DNA of 64,000 nucleotides from Citrifermentans bremense R1 (GCF_000426865.1 NZ_AUGE01000018.1:1-64000), one strand, 5' to 3'. Numbered from the stretch's first letter, positions 7,685-16,522 are shown. Numbers and translations: made by a program. Notes: a model not told the origin generated them from the sequence alone.

Positions 7685-9013
7685 ATGAAGAAGCAGAACA
7701 AAAAGCTTTTGGTGGCAGCAATTGCAGCAGCTCTGTCCGCAGCGTCCGCAGTACCCGCCCTGGCACTGGAGAACCAGTTCAACGGCGCCTTCACCGCGTA
7801 CTATGACAACTCCAACTTCACTTCCAGTGGCGTTGTGCAGAAGGACGCACCCAGCACCAACTATTTCGTGCAGCGGGTTCGTTTGGGCTACACTGCCAAG
7901 GCTGACGACCACGTCAAACTGGTCACCAAGTTCGAATTCGACTACAACTACTGGGGTAACAGCTCCTACACCGTCGGCCGCGGTACCGGCGGCGCTATCG
8001 GGGCAGACTCCGTCAATATGGAAACCAAGCACCTCTATCTCGATCTTACCTATCCGCAGCTCAACACCAAGATCGGTATGATGCCGTACAACGATTCCTT
8101 CAAAGGTCTGATATTCGACGCCGACATGGCCGGCATCCTTCTCTCCCACGATTACTCCAATGCAAATATTTCCGCAGGTTTCTTCCGCCTGATGGACTCC
8201 AACAAAATCGGCGCGCAGGATAACACCCGCCTGGGCAGAAACACCAACGACATGTTCACCCTGGACGGCAAGTACAGCGTCTCCAAGGACCTGACCGTAG
8301 GTGCTGCCTACTACTACATCAGTGACGACAGCAATGACTTCAGTGCCTCCACCAATCAGAACGCCAAGGTTCACAACCTTGGTGTCAACGCTGCCGGCAA
8401 CGTCGGCCCGATTGCCCTGAACGGCTTCTTCTTGAAGCAGTTCGGCGACCTCTCCAAGAACACCGACGCCAAAGGCTACTCCTTTAACGTCGGCGCGAAG
8501 ATGCCCCTGGCTGGTGGCACCCTGCGTTCCGAGTTCCTCTACGTAAGCGGCGGCAAAGATGCATTCTACGTCACTCACAGCGAGCCCGGCTTCACCGAAG
8601 GTGGCCAGTTTTACGACGCAGAGATGATCATGCTGGGCCGCGACAAGTACGCGACCACGATCGATAACGCCCTCATCTATGACGTCAACAACTTCAACGA
8701 AGGCGTCATCATGGGCACCGTCGGTTATGACTACACCTTCAACGACAAGGTTTCCGGCAGCGCTAACGTTGGCTTCGCCGCCATCGCCGACGACGCAAAC
8801 GGCGCTGCAGCTCGTAACGCTTTCTATGGAGGGACTCTCACCAGGGGCAACGGCGACTACCTCGGTACCGAGGTTAACGCTGAAGCTTACTACAAGCTGA
8901 CTGCTAACGTGACTTTGGGCGCTCGCGCAGGCTACGTGTTCGTGGGCGATTACTTCGCCAACAATGTAGACAACCTGTACGACGCCAAGCTCATTGCCAA
9001 GTACAACTTCTAA
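7685..9013 (+). CDS. Outer-membrane beta-barrel porin-like protein
   Basis: The 442-residue protein has a clear signal peptide (KKLLVAAIAAALSAASAVPALA, then LENQF). The mature part is rich in Gly, Asn, Tyr and Asp, with alternating hydrophobic strands (LTVGAAYYYISDDS, TVGYDYTFNDKVSGSANVGF). The C-terminus DAKLIAKYNF ends in aromatic Phe, the signal for barrel assembly. There are no cysteine or heme motifs, and a coiled-coil SLH segment is not evident. The context between two amino-acid uptake modules fits a general porin. AGAGGAGG precedes the ATG. Codon use looks optimised, suggesting high expression. Confidence 0.8.
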   Translation: MKKQNKKLLVAAIAAALSAASAVPALALENQFNGAFTAYYDNSNFTSSGVVQKDAPSTNYFVQRVRLGYTAKADDHVKLVTKFEFDYNYWGNSSYTVGRGTGGAIGADSVNMETKHLYLDLTYPQLNTKIGMMPYNDSFKGLIFDADMAGILLSHDYSNANISAGFFRLMDSNKIGAQDNTRLGRNTNDMFTLDGKYSVSKDLTVGAAYYYISDDSNDFSASTNQNAKVHNLGVNAAGNVGPIALNGFFLKQFGDLSKNTDAKGYSFNVGAKMPLAGGTLRSEFLYVSGGKDAFYVTHSEPGFTEGGQFYDAEMIMLGRDKYATTIDNALIYDVNNFNEGVIMGTVGYDYTFNDKVSGSANVGFAAIADDANGAAARNAFYGGTLTRGNGDYLGTEVNAEAYYKLTANVTLGARAGYVFVGDYFANNVDNLYDAKLIAKYNF

Positions 9014-9023
9014 GACGCATAAG

Positions 9024-9056
9024 ATCTTCCCCGGTGCTCTCTGTACCGGGGAAGAT
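9024..9056 (+). terminator. Stem-loop after the porin gene
   Basis: ATCTTCCCCGGT (9024-9035) pairs perfectly with ACCGGGGAAGAT (9045-9056) around a 9-base loop, 11 bases after the porin stop. No T tract follows, so it may stabilise the porin mRNA 3' end or act as a factor-assisted terminator. Confidence 0.6.
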
Positions 9057-9076
9057 AAATTGCGTCTGTGTCTGTC

Positions 9077-9104
9077 TTGACAATCAAGTAGTGACAATTA
9101 GAAT
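9077..9104 (+). promoter_or_regulatory. Sigma-70-type promoter for livK
   Basis: TTGACA at 9077-9082, a 16-base spacer, and TAGAAT at 9099-9104, about 60 bases before the livK start. Both hexamers are close to consensus. Confidence 0.6.
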
Positions 9105-9163
9105 CAGTTGACGTGTGAGTCTTGTCTTTACAATGTGAACGACATCCAAAGGAGGTAGTCTGC

Positions 9164-10357
9164 ATGAGCTTTAAGAAGATCAGCGCATTGCTCTTGGTAG
9201 CGATGCTGGCAGCCGGCGCATTCGGCTGCAAGAAGAAGGAAGAGGCCGCAGCCCCGGCTGCAGGAGCCGCCAAACCGGCAGGCAACACCGTGAAGATCGG
9301 TTTCCTCGGCGCTCTCACCGGCGACGTGGCCATGTTCGGCAAGCCGACCCTCGAAGGTATGAAGATGGCTGCTGCTGAAATCAACGCAGGCGGCGGCATT
9401 CTCGGCAAGCAGATCGAGATCGTCGAGGCCGACAACCGCGGCGACAAGCAGGAAGGCGCCTCGGTCACCCAGAAATTCATCTCCCGCGACAACGTGACCG
9501 CCATCGTCGGCGACCCGACCACCGGCATCACCAAGGTTGCCGCTCCCATCGCGCAGAAGGCAGGCGTGGTGCTGCTCTCCGCCGGCGCCACCGGCCCGGG
9601 CGTGGTTGAAGTGGGCGATTACATCTTCCGCGACACCCTGCTCGACTCCATCGCTATTCCGGCCTGCATCCAGTACTTCGCGAAGGACCTCGGCTTCAAG
9701 AAGGTCGCCATCATCACTTCCGACAACAACGACTACTCGGTCGGCCTTTCCCAGACCTTCCGCGATGCCGCTGCCAAGGTTCCCTCGATCAAGATCGTAG
9801 CCGACGAGAAGGTGAAGGACGGCGACAAGGACTTCTCCGCTCAGATCACCAACATCAAGGCTAAGAAACCCGACGTCATCCTCTTCTCCGGTTACTACAC
9901 CGAGGGCGCTCTCATCATGAAAGAGGCGCGCAAGCAGGGTCTCAAGTCTCCGATGTTCGGGGGCGACGGACTCTTCTCGCCTAAATTCATCGAGCTTGGC
10001 GGCCCCGCAGTCGAGGGCTCCATGTCCGCTCTGGGCTTCTCCACCGAGCAGGCTTCCCCTGCGACCGCGAAATTCATCGAGGCGTTCAAGGCGAAGCACA
10101 ACGGCGAACTCCCGGGCCTCTTCGACGCCCAAGGCTACGACGCAGTGATGCTCCTGGCCGACTCCATGAAGCGCGCCAACAGCGTAGAAGCCAAGGTTTT
10201 CAAGGATGCCCTTGCCAAGACCAAAGGCTTCGAAGGCGTTTCCGGCACCATCAGCATGCAGGCCAACCGCGAGCCGATCAAGAGCCCGCTCTCCCTTCTC
10301 TTCGTGAAGGACGGCAAGTTCGTGCTGAAGGCAAAAGTCCCCGTCAAAATGGACTAA
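9164..10357 (+). CDS. livK: Branched-chain amino-acid ABC transporter, substrate-binding lipoprotein
   Basis: The 397-residue type-I periplasmic binding protein is anchored as a lipoprotein. The N-terminus LLLVAMLAAGAFGC followed by KKKEEAAAPA shows the lipobox cysteine at residue 20 and a charged Ala-rich linker. The mature domain opens VKIGFLGALTGDVAMFGKPT and EGMKMAAAEINAGGGILGKQ, as in LivJ/LivK. Start at ATG 9164 is fixed by AAAGGAGGT at 9147-9155; an upstream in-frame start at 9122 lacks a site. It is separated by 13 kb from the livHMGF genes at 23462, yet no other permease set for it appears in the window, so it probably works with them. Confidence 0.9.
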   Translation: MSFKKISALLLVAMLAAGAFGCKKKEEAAAPAAGAAKPAGNTVKIGFLGALTGDVAMFGKPTLEGMKMAAAEINAGGGILGKQIEIVEADNRGDKQEGASVTQKFISRDNVTAIVGDPTTGITKVAAPIAQKAGVVLLSAGATGPGVVEVGDYIFRDTLLDSIAIPACIQYFAKDLGFKKVAIITSDNNDYSVGLSQTFRDAAAKVPSIKIVADEKVKDGDKDFSAQITNIKAKKPDVILFSGYYTEGALIMKEARKQGLKSPMFGGDGLFSPKFIELGGPAVEGSMSALGFSTEQASPATAKFIEAFKAKHNGELPGLFDAQGYDAVMLLADSMKRANSVEAKVFKDALAKTKGFEGVSGTISMQANREPIKSPLSLLFVKDGKFVLKAKVPVKMD

Positions 10358-10377
10358 GGCCTGAACCCCGCAGTACC

Positions 10378-10412
10378 AGCGGCCCCTGTTTCGACAGGGG
10401 CCGCTTTTTTTT
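10378..10412 (+). terminator. Rho-independent terminator of livK
   Basis: AGCGGCCCCTGT (10378-10389) pairs with ACAGGGGCCGCT (10394-10405) around a 4-base loop, followed by eight T residues. Confidence 0.92.
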
Positions 10413-10576
10413 AAGTCTTAAAACCAAACCATTGGCACGGAGAACATCTGAGAAAGTCTGAGAAAATCGCAAGTCGGAGACAACATTGGGAGAAGCGACA
10501 CCGCTGAGACTGCGCTCTTACTCAATGCCTGCTTCCTGCTTCTCTCAGATTTTATCCCTGGCTTACGGTTTGCCCC

Positions 10577-10605
10577 TTGACAAGGACAAGGGGAAAAATT
10601 ATATT
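10577..10605 (+). promoter_or_regulatory. Promoter of the riboswitch-htpX-terC unit
   Basis: TTGACA (10577-10582), exactly 17 bases, then TATATT (10600-10605). A start point near 10612 falls right at the riboswitch P1 stem. The -35 lies inside a small dyad (CCCCTTG...CAAGGGG, 10573-10593). Confidence 0.75.
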
Positions 10606-10611
10606 ACATAC

Positions 10612-10753
10612 CGTTAAAGGGGAGTAGTTATCGGCCGGAGAAATGGCCGACCCGGTTTCCGTCAATACGGTCTTAGGACCCGGAGCCGGGGCAGATATCC
10701 TGTCAACAAGACCTTTATCCAGGCATTATGTGTCGCGGGTAAAGGTTTTTTTT
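10612..10753 (+). promoter_or_regulatory. yybP-ykoY family Mn2+ riboswitch with terminator switch
   Basis: The leader shows both conserved loops of the yybP-ykoY aptamer: GGGGAGTAG (10618-10626) after P1, and CAACAAGACC (10704-10713) before the closing strand. P1 is TAAAGG (10615-10620) with CCTTTA (10712-10717). The family senses Mn2+. The 3' P1 strand can instead pair, as ACCTTTATCC (10711-10720), with GGGTAAAGGT (10737-10746), followed by seven T: a rho-independent terminator. Metal-bound aptamer would hold P1, block the terminator and switch expression on. The next genes are htpX and terC, and terC is a classic target of this riboswitch. Confidence 0.85.
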
Positions 10754-10814
10754 ATTTGCCCGGTGACAAAACGGTCCCAACAGCGGACTTACTACAATCG
10801 TCGAGGTAAATATT

Positions 10815-11669
10815 ATGCAAAGACTCAAGACAACCTTCCTACTGGCTCTCCTCACCGTTCTCATGGTCACCATGGGAAGCGCGCTGGGCGGCAGGACCGG
10901 CATGGTGACCGCCTTCGTCCTGGCGCTCGGCATGAACTTCTTCTCCTACTGGTTCTCCGACAAAATCGTCCTAAAAATGTACGGCGCTCAGGAGATCGGG
11001 GAGCACGACCACCCCATGTTCTACAACATGGTGCGCCACCTGGCCGCCCGTGCGGGCCTTCCTATGCCCAAGGTCTATATCATCCCCTCGGACAGCCCCA
11101 ATGCCTTCGCCACCGGGCGAAACCCTGAGCATGCCGCGGTCGCGGCGACTGAAGGGATCCTGCGCATCCTCTCCCCGGAAGAACTGGAGGGGGTGATGGC
11201 GCATGAGCTCGCCCACGTGCAAAACCGCGACATCCTGGTCGGCACCATCGCGGCCACCTTCGCCGGCGCCATCTCCATGATCGGCAACATGCTCCAGTGG
11301 GGCGCCATGTTCGGGGCAGGGCGGGGCGACGACGAAGAGGGGGGCGGTATGGGGGGGCTGGTCGGCTCTCTCGCCATGGCCATCATCGCGCCCATCGCCG
11401 CCATGCTGATCCAGATGGCGGTTTCCCGCTCGCGTGAGTACCTGGCAGATGCTTCGGGGGCACAAATCTGCGGCCGCCCCCTGGCGCTGGCCTCTGCGCT
11501 CAGGAGACTCCACATGGCGTCGCAGGCGCTTCCGATGCAGGAGGCGCGACCCGCCACCGCCCACATGTTCATCGTCAACCCGCTTACAGGCGGCGGCATC
11601 GCATCGCTTTTCTCGACCCATCCCCCCATGGAGGAGCGGATAGCGAGGCTCGAACAGATGGCGAGATAG
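10815..11669 (+). CDS. htpX: Membrane-bound zinc metalloprotease HtpX
   Basis: The 284-residue M48 protease degrades damaged or misassembled inner-membrane proteins. Two N-terminal membrane helices lie at residues 7-22 and 28-46. The zinc site is H130-E-L-A-H134 in [14 protein letters not shown], with the third ligand glutamate in [11 protein letters not shown] further hydrophobic pair lies around residues 145-200. The tail [18 protein letters not shown] is typical of HtpX. Length and order are normal. It is the first gene after the Mn2+ riboswitch, an unusual partner for that element; zinc proteases of this type may instead carry Mn, but this is speculation. Confidence 0.93.
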   Translation: MQRLKTTFLLALLTVLMVTMGSALGGRTGMVTAFVLALGMNFFSYWFSDKIVLKMYGAQEIGEHDHPMFYNMVRHLAARAGLPMPKVYIIPSDSPNAFATGRNPEHAAVAATEGILRILSPEELEGVMAHELAHVQNRDILVGTIAATFAGAISMIGNMLQWGAMFGAGRGDDEEGGGMGGLVGSLAMAIIAPIAAMLIQMAVSRSREYLADASGAQICGRPLALASALRRLHMASQALPMQEARPATAHMFIVNPLTGGGIASLFSTHPPMEERIARLEQMAR

Positions 11670-11680
11670 TAGGTTCTTGC

Positions 11681-11735
11681 TCTGTCCCCCCTCCCGACCT
11701 CCCCCCGCTGGGGGGAGGTCAGGAGGGGGGACAGA
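11681..11735. repeat. Long G/C-rich inverted repeat between htpX and terC
   Basis: A 26-base left arm (11681-11706) pairs with 11710-11735 around the loop GCT with one mismatch. The arms consist of C runs opposite G runs. Similar C5-8/G5-8 palindromes occur at 37491-37632 and 27640-27700. It may partly terminate or process the mRNA between htpX and terC. Confidence 0.8.
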
Positions 11736-11795
11736 CGCGGCAGCGGCAGGCTCGGCTGGAACTGGACTTTTACTTACTTATAAGGAGAACGTTTA

Positions 11796-12539
11796 ATGGA
11801 ATGGATTTCCGACCCGCAGGTCTGGCTGGCACTGGTTACACTGAGCGCCCTTGAGATAGTGCTGGGGATAGACAACATCATCTTCATTTCGATTCAGGCC
11901 AGCAAGCTCCCGGCCCACCAGCAGGAAAAGGCGAGGCTTACCGGTCTTGGCTTGGCGATGTTCATCAGGGTGGCGCTTCTTTTTTCGCTTTCCTGGCTCA
12001 TGGGGCTTACCGATCCGCTCTTTTCGGTCCTCAACAACGAGATCTCCGGCCGCGATCTCATCCTCATCTCGGGAGGCTTGTTCCTCATCTGGAAGAGCAC
12101 CATGGAGATCCACGAGAAACTGGAGGGAGAGGAGGTGGTTGCCTCCGCCAAGGTGGGAGCGACCTTCGGGGCGGTTCTGGTGCAAATCCTGCTGCTGGAT
12201 ATCGTTTTTTCGCTCGACTCCATCATCACCGCCATCGGCATGGCGAGCCAGCTCTTCATCATGATCGCCGCGGTGGTGATCGCCGTCGGCTTCATGATGC
12301 TCTTCTCCGGCAAGATCAGCGCTTTCGTGGAAAAGCATCCCACCATCAAGATGCTGGCGCTGAGCTTCCTGCTCATGATCGGCATCGCCTTGATCGGGGA
12401 CGGGTTGGACATGCACATCCCCAAAGGGTACATCTACTTCGCCATGGCCTTTTCGGTGATGGTCGAGATGCTCAACCTGAGGATGCGCAGAGGCACGCCG
12501 GTCAAACTGCACGAACCGCACCTCGACTCCGAGAAGTAG
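11796..12539 (+). CDS. TerC/Alx family membrane protein (probable Mn2+ exporter)
   Basis: The 247-residue integral membrane protein has about seven helices. The two conserved acidic motifs are present: ALEIVLGIDNIIFISI (residues 18-33) and LLDIVFSLDSIITAIG (around 132-147). Their Asp residues are the putative metal ligands. Family members under yybP-ykoY control (YkoY, Alx, MntP-like function) reduce Mn toxicity by export or by loading exported enzymes. Placement 3' of htpX in a transcript led by that riboswitch agrees. AAGGAG precedes the ATG. Confidence 0.9.
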   Translation: MEWISDPQVWLALVTLSALEIVLGIDNIIFISIQASKLPAHQQEKARLTGLGLAMFIRVALLFSLSWLMGLTDPLFSVLNNEISGRDLILISGGLFLIWKSTMEIHEKLEGEEVVASAKVGATFGAVLVQILLLDIVFSLDSIITAIGMASQLFIMIAAVVIAVGFMMLFSGKISAFVEKHPTIKMLALSFLLMIGIALIGDGLDMHIPKGYIYFAMAFSVMVEMLNLRMRRGTPVKLHEPHLDSEK

Positions 12540-12630
12540 CCGGAGCTTGCTCGGGCTCCCCCTCTGAGACGGGAAAGAATCGCGTCGCTTTGGATTGCGA
12601 CAGTGCGAAGCGGAGCTTCTAATGCCTTGC

Positions 12631-12677
12631 GTTCCCAAGCTGGAGCTTAGGAACGAGAAAAAACGGAGCTTGGGAAC
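12631..12677. repeat. GTTCCCAAGCT palindrome family, copy 1
   Basis: GTTCCCAAGCT (12631-12641) pairs with AGCTTAGGAAC (12644-12654, one mismatch), and a second right arm AGCTTGGGAAC sits at 12667-12677. The same design is at 30791-30814. This is a third dispersed repeat family, lying between terC and the UPF0182 gene in a 216-base gap without genes. Confidence 0.65.
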
Positions 12678-12755
12678 CAGAAAAGGTTCCGGGGGACAAT
12701 CGAGACGACTGCGTGATAGTCGAAATAAATGCTTTGCCCGTGAAAGGGGATGCCG

Positions 12756-15461
12756 ATGCTTAGACAAAAATCGACGCTGGTTCTGCTGGCGCTGCTGTTT
12801 CTGTTGCCCTCCGCTGGTTACCTGCTGAACTTTTACAGCGACTGGTTGTTCTTCAATGAGACGGGTTACGCCTCCGTCTTCATCACTACCATGTACGCAC
12901 AGAGCATAGCCGGCCTTGTTTTCGGGCTGCTGCTGTTTCTCTTCCTGCAAATGAACCTCCAGTACGCTAACCGCGGCGAGTTCCCGGTGCCGGGCATCCA
13001 CATCGTCGGAGGGCGCGACCTCCGCTTCAACGGCCGCGCGTTGGGGCAGGTGGTGCGGCCGCTGGGGGTTCTCATCTCGCTGGTTCTCGCCTTTTTGGGC
13101 GGCACCTGGGGCTCGTACCGCTGGGACAAGCTCCTTTTGTTCGTGAACCGTGCCGATGTCGGAATGGCTGATCCTGTTCTGGGCAAGGACGTCGGATTCT
13201 ACCTCTTCACCCTTCCTTTTCTGGAGATGGTGCAGACCTTCGCCGGTTTCATGGTGCTGGCTGCCCTAGTCCTCACGGCGGCGGTCTACGTGGTCAAGGG
13301 GGGAGTGGTTCTCAACGACCAGGGAGCCGGAATAGACCCGAGGGCGCGCCGGCACTTGGCCGTACTGGTCGGCTGCTTTTCGCTCGTCATCGCTGGGGGG
13401 CTTTACCTGGAGAGCTTCCGGCTGCTCTTTGCCAACAACGGCATCTTTACCGGCGCCGGATACGTCGACGTCCACGGCAGGCTACCGATGTACCGCATAG
13501 TCACCTTCGCCACCCCCGTTGCCGGCGCCCTCTTGGCGGCGGGAATCTGGAAGGGGAACTGGCGCGTCGCTCTCATCCCTCCCATCGTGGTGGCGGCGCT
13601 TTATCTTGTCGGCGTGCGGGTTTATCCCGGCCTTTTGCATAAGTTCAAGGTAGCCCCCAACGAGTTGACGCTGGAGACGCCTTTCCTGGAGAACCACCTG
13701 AAGTTCACCCGCTACGGCTACGACCTCGACAAGATCGAGACCGTCCCCTTCGACGTGGACGCCAAGCTCACCGCCGCAGACATCGCCAACAACGAAGCGA
13801 CCATGAAGAACATTCGGCTCTGGGACCATGCGCCGCTTCTGAAGACCTACAGCCAGCTGCAGCAGATCCGGACCTACTACAAATTCTTCGACGTCGACAA
13901 CGACCGCTACATGGTGAACGGCAGCTATTCCCAGGTCATGCTGTCGCCGCGCGAGCTTTCCTACAACGACCTCCCCAGCAAGAACTGGATCAACGAAAGG
14001 CTCATCTTCACCCACGGTAACGGCATCACCTTCGGCCCGGTGAGCCGCATCAGCAAGGAAGGACTGCCGGAGTTCTTCGTCAAAGACATCCCCGCGGTGA
14101 GCCTCGCCGACATCAAGGTGAACCGCCCGGAGATCTATTACGGCGAGCTCTCCAACGACTACGTAATCGTGAAGACCAAGGTTCCGGAATTCAGCTATCC
14201 CACCGCCACCGGCAACGTCAACACCACCTACGCCGGCAAGGGAGGGGTGCCTCTCGACTCCTTGCTCAGAAAGGCGCTCTTCGCAGGGAGGTTCAAGACA
14301 GAGAAGATCCTCCTTTCTTCGGACATCACGCCGCAGAGCCGGATCCTCTACAACCGGAACATCAGGGAAAGGGTGAGCGCCATTGCCCCATTCCTCAACT
14401 TCGACAGCGACCCCTACATGGTGGTCGACCAGCAGGGGAAGCTCAAATGGATCATCGACGCCTACACCTTTTCGGACCGGCTTCCTTATTCGAGGCCGGT
14501 CAAGGGGGGCGGCAACTACCTGCGCAATTCCGTCAAGGCCGTGGTGGACGCCTATGACGGCACGGTTACTTATTACGTCAGCGATCCCAACGACGTGATG
14601 GTCAAGGTCTACTCCCGCGTCTTCCCCGGGCTGTTTCAGCCGATCGGCGCCATGCCTGCGGACCTGAGGAAACATGTCAGGTACTCGCACCAGTACCTAC
14701 AGGTGCAGGCTGCCCTCTACGCCGCCTACCATATGACCGACCCGAAGGTGTTCTACAACAAGGAGAACCTCTGGCAAGTCCCGGCTTTGGGCGAAAAGCC
14801 GATGGAGCCGTACTACACCATCATGAAACTCCCGGGGGAGAAGACGGAGGAGTACATCCTGCTGCTTCCCTTCACCCCGTCCAACCGCGACAACCTGGCC
14901 GCATGGCTCACGGCGCGCTGCGACGGCGAAAACTACGGCAAGATCAGGGCCTACACCTTCCCGCGCGACCGGCTGATCTACGGCCCCAAGCAGATCGACG
15001 CGCGCATCAACCAGGATTCCTTCATCTCGCAGCAGCTCACGCTCTGGAGCCAGCGCGGTTCCGAGGTGATCCGGGGGAGCCTGCTGGTGATCCCCATAGA
15101 GAAGTCGCTGCTTTACGTGCAGCCGCTCTTTCTGGCGGCCGACAAGGCGGGGCTTCCCGAATTGAAGCGGGTGATCGTCGCCTTCGGCGACCAGGTGGTG
15201 ATGGAGGAGAACCTGGAAATTGCGCTGCAACGGCTTTTCGGAGCGGGCAAAGGGGTGTCGGCCGCTTCAGCCGCAGCTGCTTCCATAGGCTCCGGCGCAG
15301 CTGGTGCGGCGGCAGCGGGGCAGCCCGACTCGGCGCTTGCCAAGGAGGCGATGGACATCTACCAGCGGGCCATGAACCTGCAGCGCCAGGGAGATTGGGC
15401 CGGCTACGGAGAACAGCTGCGCAAGTTGGAGCAGGTACTGAAGCGCATGGCGGCGCAGTAA
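12756..15461 (+). CDS. UPF0182 family large membrane protein
   Basis: The 901-residue protein matches the UPF0182 family by layout. About seven helices occupy the first 290 residues (LVLLALLFLLPSAGYLLNFY, VVRPLGVLISLVLAFLGG, MVLAALVLTAAVYVV and so on). A long extracytoplasmic domain follows with family-typical text such as NIRLWDHAPLLKTYSQLQQI and PEIYYGELSNDYVIVKT. An Ala/Gly-rich linker lies near 835-860, then a short helical tail. The function is unknown. The ATG at 12756 is chosen because AAAGGGG ends six bases before it; the ATG at 12750 abuts the site. A downstream zinc-ribbon gene follows by 47 bases. Confidence 0.88.
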   Translation: MLRQKSTLVLLALLFLLPSAGYLLNFYSDWLFFNETGYASVFITTMYAQSIAGLVFGLLLFLFLQMNLQYANRGEFPVPGIHIVGGRDLRFNGRALGQVVRPLGVLISLVLAFLGGTWGSYRWDKLLLFVNRADVGMADPVLGKDVGFYLFTLPFLEMVQTFAGFMVLAALVLTAAVYVVKGGVVLNDQGAGIDPRARRHLAVLVGCFSLVIAGGLYLESFRLLFANNGIFTGAGYVDVHGRLPMYRIVTFATPVAGALLAAGIWKGNWRVALIPPIVVAALYLVGVRVYPGLLHKFKVAPNELTLETPFLENHLKFTRYGYDLDKIETVPFDVDAKLTAADIANNEATMKNIRLWDHAPLLKTYSQLQQIRTYYKFFDVDNDRYMVNGSYSQVMLSPRELSYNDLPSKNWINERLIFTHGNGITFGPVSRISKEGLPEFFVKDIPAVSLADIKVNRPEIYYGELSNDYVIVKTKVPEFSYPTATGNVNTTYAGKGGVPLDSLLRKALFAGRFKTEKILLSSDITPQSRILYNRNIRERVSAIAPFLNFDSDPYMVVDQQGKLKWIIDAYTFSDRLPYSRPVKGGGNYLRNSVKAVVDAYDGTVTYYVSDPNDVMVKVYSRVFPGLFQPIGAMPADLRKHVRYSHQYLQVQAALYAAYHMTDPKVFYNKENLWQVPALGEKPMEPYYTIMKLPGEKTEEYILLLPFTPSNRDNLAAWLTARCDGENYGKIRAYTFPRDRLIYGPKQIDARINQDSFISQQLTLWSQRGSEVIRGSLLVIPIEKSLLYVQPLFLAADKAGLPELKRVIVAFGDQVVMEENLEIALQRLFGAGKGVSAASAAAASIGSGAAGAAAAGQPDSALAKEAMDIYQRAMNLQRQGDWAGYGEQLRKLEQVLKRMAAQ

Positions 15462-15508
15462 AAAGAAAATCGAAAAAGCATCAACCTAAACCCAAAGGAG
15501 GAATCATC

Positions 15509-15826
15509 ATGAAGTGTCCGGTATGCAACACGGTGAATCTGGTGATGGCGGAGCGTCAGGGCGTCGAGATCGATTACTGCCCTGAGTGTCGAGGCGTATG
15601 GCTCGATCGCGGCGAACTCGACAAGATCGTAGAGCGCTCCTTCCTGAACGAGGCGCCACTCCAGCAGCCGCAGCAATCGCAGTATCAGGGTCAGCCCCCG
15701 TACCAAGGGCAACCTCAATACAAGGGGCAGCAACAGCATCATGGATATAAGCATGACGACCACGGTCATGGCTACGGTCACAAGCCTTACCGTAAAAAGT
15801 CTTTCCTGGAGGAGCTTTTCGATTAA
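15509..15826 (+). CDS. Zinc-ribbon (zf-TFIIB type) protein with Gln/His-rich tail
   Basis: The 105-residue protein starts MKCPVCNTVNLVMAERQGVE, then IDYCPECRGVWLDRGELDKI. The C3-x2-C6 and C24-x2-C27 pairs form one zinc ribbon, and the W-L-D-R-G-E-L motif is the hallmark of the family. Residues 51-90 are low-complexity Gln/Tyr/Gly then His-rich (QYQGQPPYQGQPQYKGQQQ, HHGYKHDDHGHGYGH), and the end is KKSFLEELFD. The role is unknown. AAAGGAGG fixes the start. It probably shares an mRNA with the UPF0182 gene. Confidence 0.85.
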   Translation: MKCPVCNTVNLVMAERQGVEIDYCPECRGVWLDRGELDKIVERSFLNEAPLQQPQQSQYQGQPPYQGQPQYKGQQQHHGYKHDDHGHGYGHKPYRKKSFLEELFD

Positions 15827-15855
15827 TGACGACTGTTACAGTTAAGTGGTTTCTC

Positions 15856-15885
15856 TTGACACGGTCCGTATACCTTCGCTATATT
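15856..15885 (+). promoter_or_regulatory. Promoter of the metal-efflux region
   Basis: TTGACA (15856-15861), an 18-base spacer, and TATATT (15880-15885). The spacer holds the near-dyad ACGGTCCGT (15861-15869), a possible metalloregulator site. The following ATG at 15897 is only about 5 bases past the expected start point, so the transcript would be nearly leaderless. Confidence 0.6.
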
Positions 15886-15896
15886 CGCGCCAGATT

Positions 15897-16262
15897 ATGA
15901 TAGAGAAACCACTTTTCAAACTCGTCTCCTGGTTCATACTTGCCTCCGTTTTTGTGGTGCTTTGCAACGGTGTATGCAGTACGGCCCATGCCTTGGAGTC
16001 CCAGATCTCCAACTCGCAGGATTCCGTCGTCACCGGCACAGCGAACAGCGTCGATACTCCCTGCTGTCCTGACGACCACCATGACTCAGGCGGCCCCGCA
16101 TGCGATGACTGCGTCAATTGCCTGTGCCACGTCACTGTCGTTCCCCAGCTTTTCAGCCTGAACTACTTACCTGTCTTTTCCAATCTCTCTTTCTTTACTG
16201 CTTTCAGATTTATTCCCGAAGTCTACTTGCCCAAGTTCATCCCCCCCCAGAATCTCGCTTAA
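15897..16262 (+). CDS. Small Cys/His-rich periplasmic protein preceding RND efflux genes
   Basis: From ATG 15897 the product is 121 residues. A signal sequence (LVSWFILASVFVVLCNGVCS) with AHA cleavage before LESQ would send it to the periplasm. Residues 56-78 read PCCPDDHHDSGGPACDDCVN followed by CLCH, giving six cysteines and three histidines in 23 residues, a likely metal-binding patch. It resembles in layout the small DUF2946-like proteins found at the head of czc/cus operons; I cannot confirm the family. An upstream GTG (15846) overlaps the promoter and is unlikely. It is followed by a 260-base gap before the TolC-like gene. Confidence 0.65.
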   Translation: MIEKPLFKLVSWFILASVFVVLCNGVCSTAHALESQISNSQDSVVTGTANSVDTPCCPDDHHDSGGPACDDCVNCLCHVTVVPQLFSLNYLPVFSNLSFFTAFRFIPEVYLPKFIPPQNLA

Positions 16263-16522
16263 TCCCCAGCTGTATTTCCATTGACTGTTGGCGCGGCTTG
16301 GCCTTGCCAGCACCTTGTCGGCCAGATTACTGACCGCTTCTTTGTCCCCCGTGGCCTTTGCGCGTCGCGTTAGGCACGCGTTTGCGCATCCCTGCACAGC
16401 TTCCGTCTTTGCGGCGTTGACATGGTTCAACCCTGGAGGCGCAGCTGCAAAGGGATCCGTGCAGTCAGCACCTGCCTCTGCCGGCAAGGAACAACCGAAA
16501 AACTACTTTAGGAGGTTGGTAC

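Noticed and set aside
7580-9097. A 505-codon open frame antisense to the porin
   Set aside because: The Val/Gly-rich translation has no recognisable domain; the plus-strand porin has a signal peptide, ribosome site and C-terminal Phe.
9128-10132. Long minus-strand frame opposite livK
   Set aside because: Shadow of the GC-rich codon pattern; the plus-strand protein is a clear lipoprotein.
11793-13001. A 402-codon minus-strand frame spanning terC and the UPF0182 start
   Set aside because: It crosses two real plus-strand genes and a repeat, and its His/Asp/Gln-rich text is typical of antisense reading.
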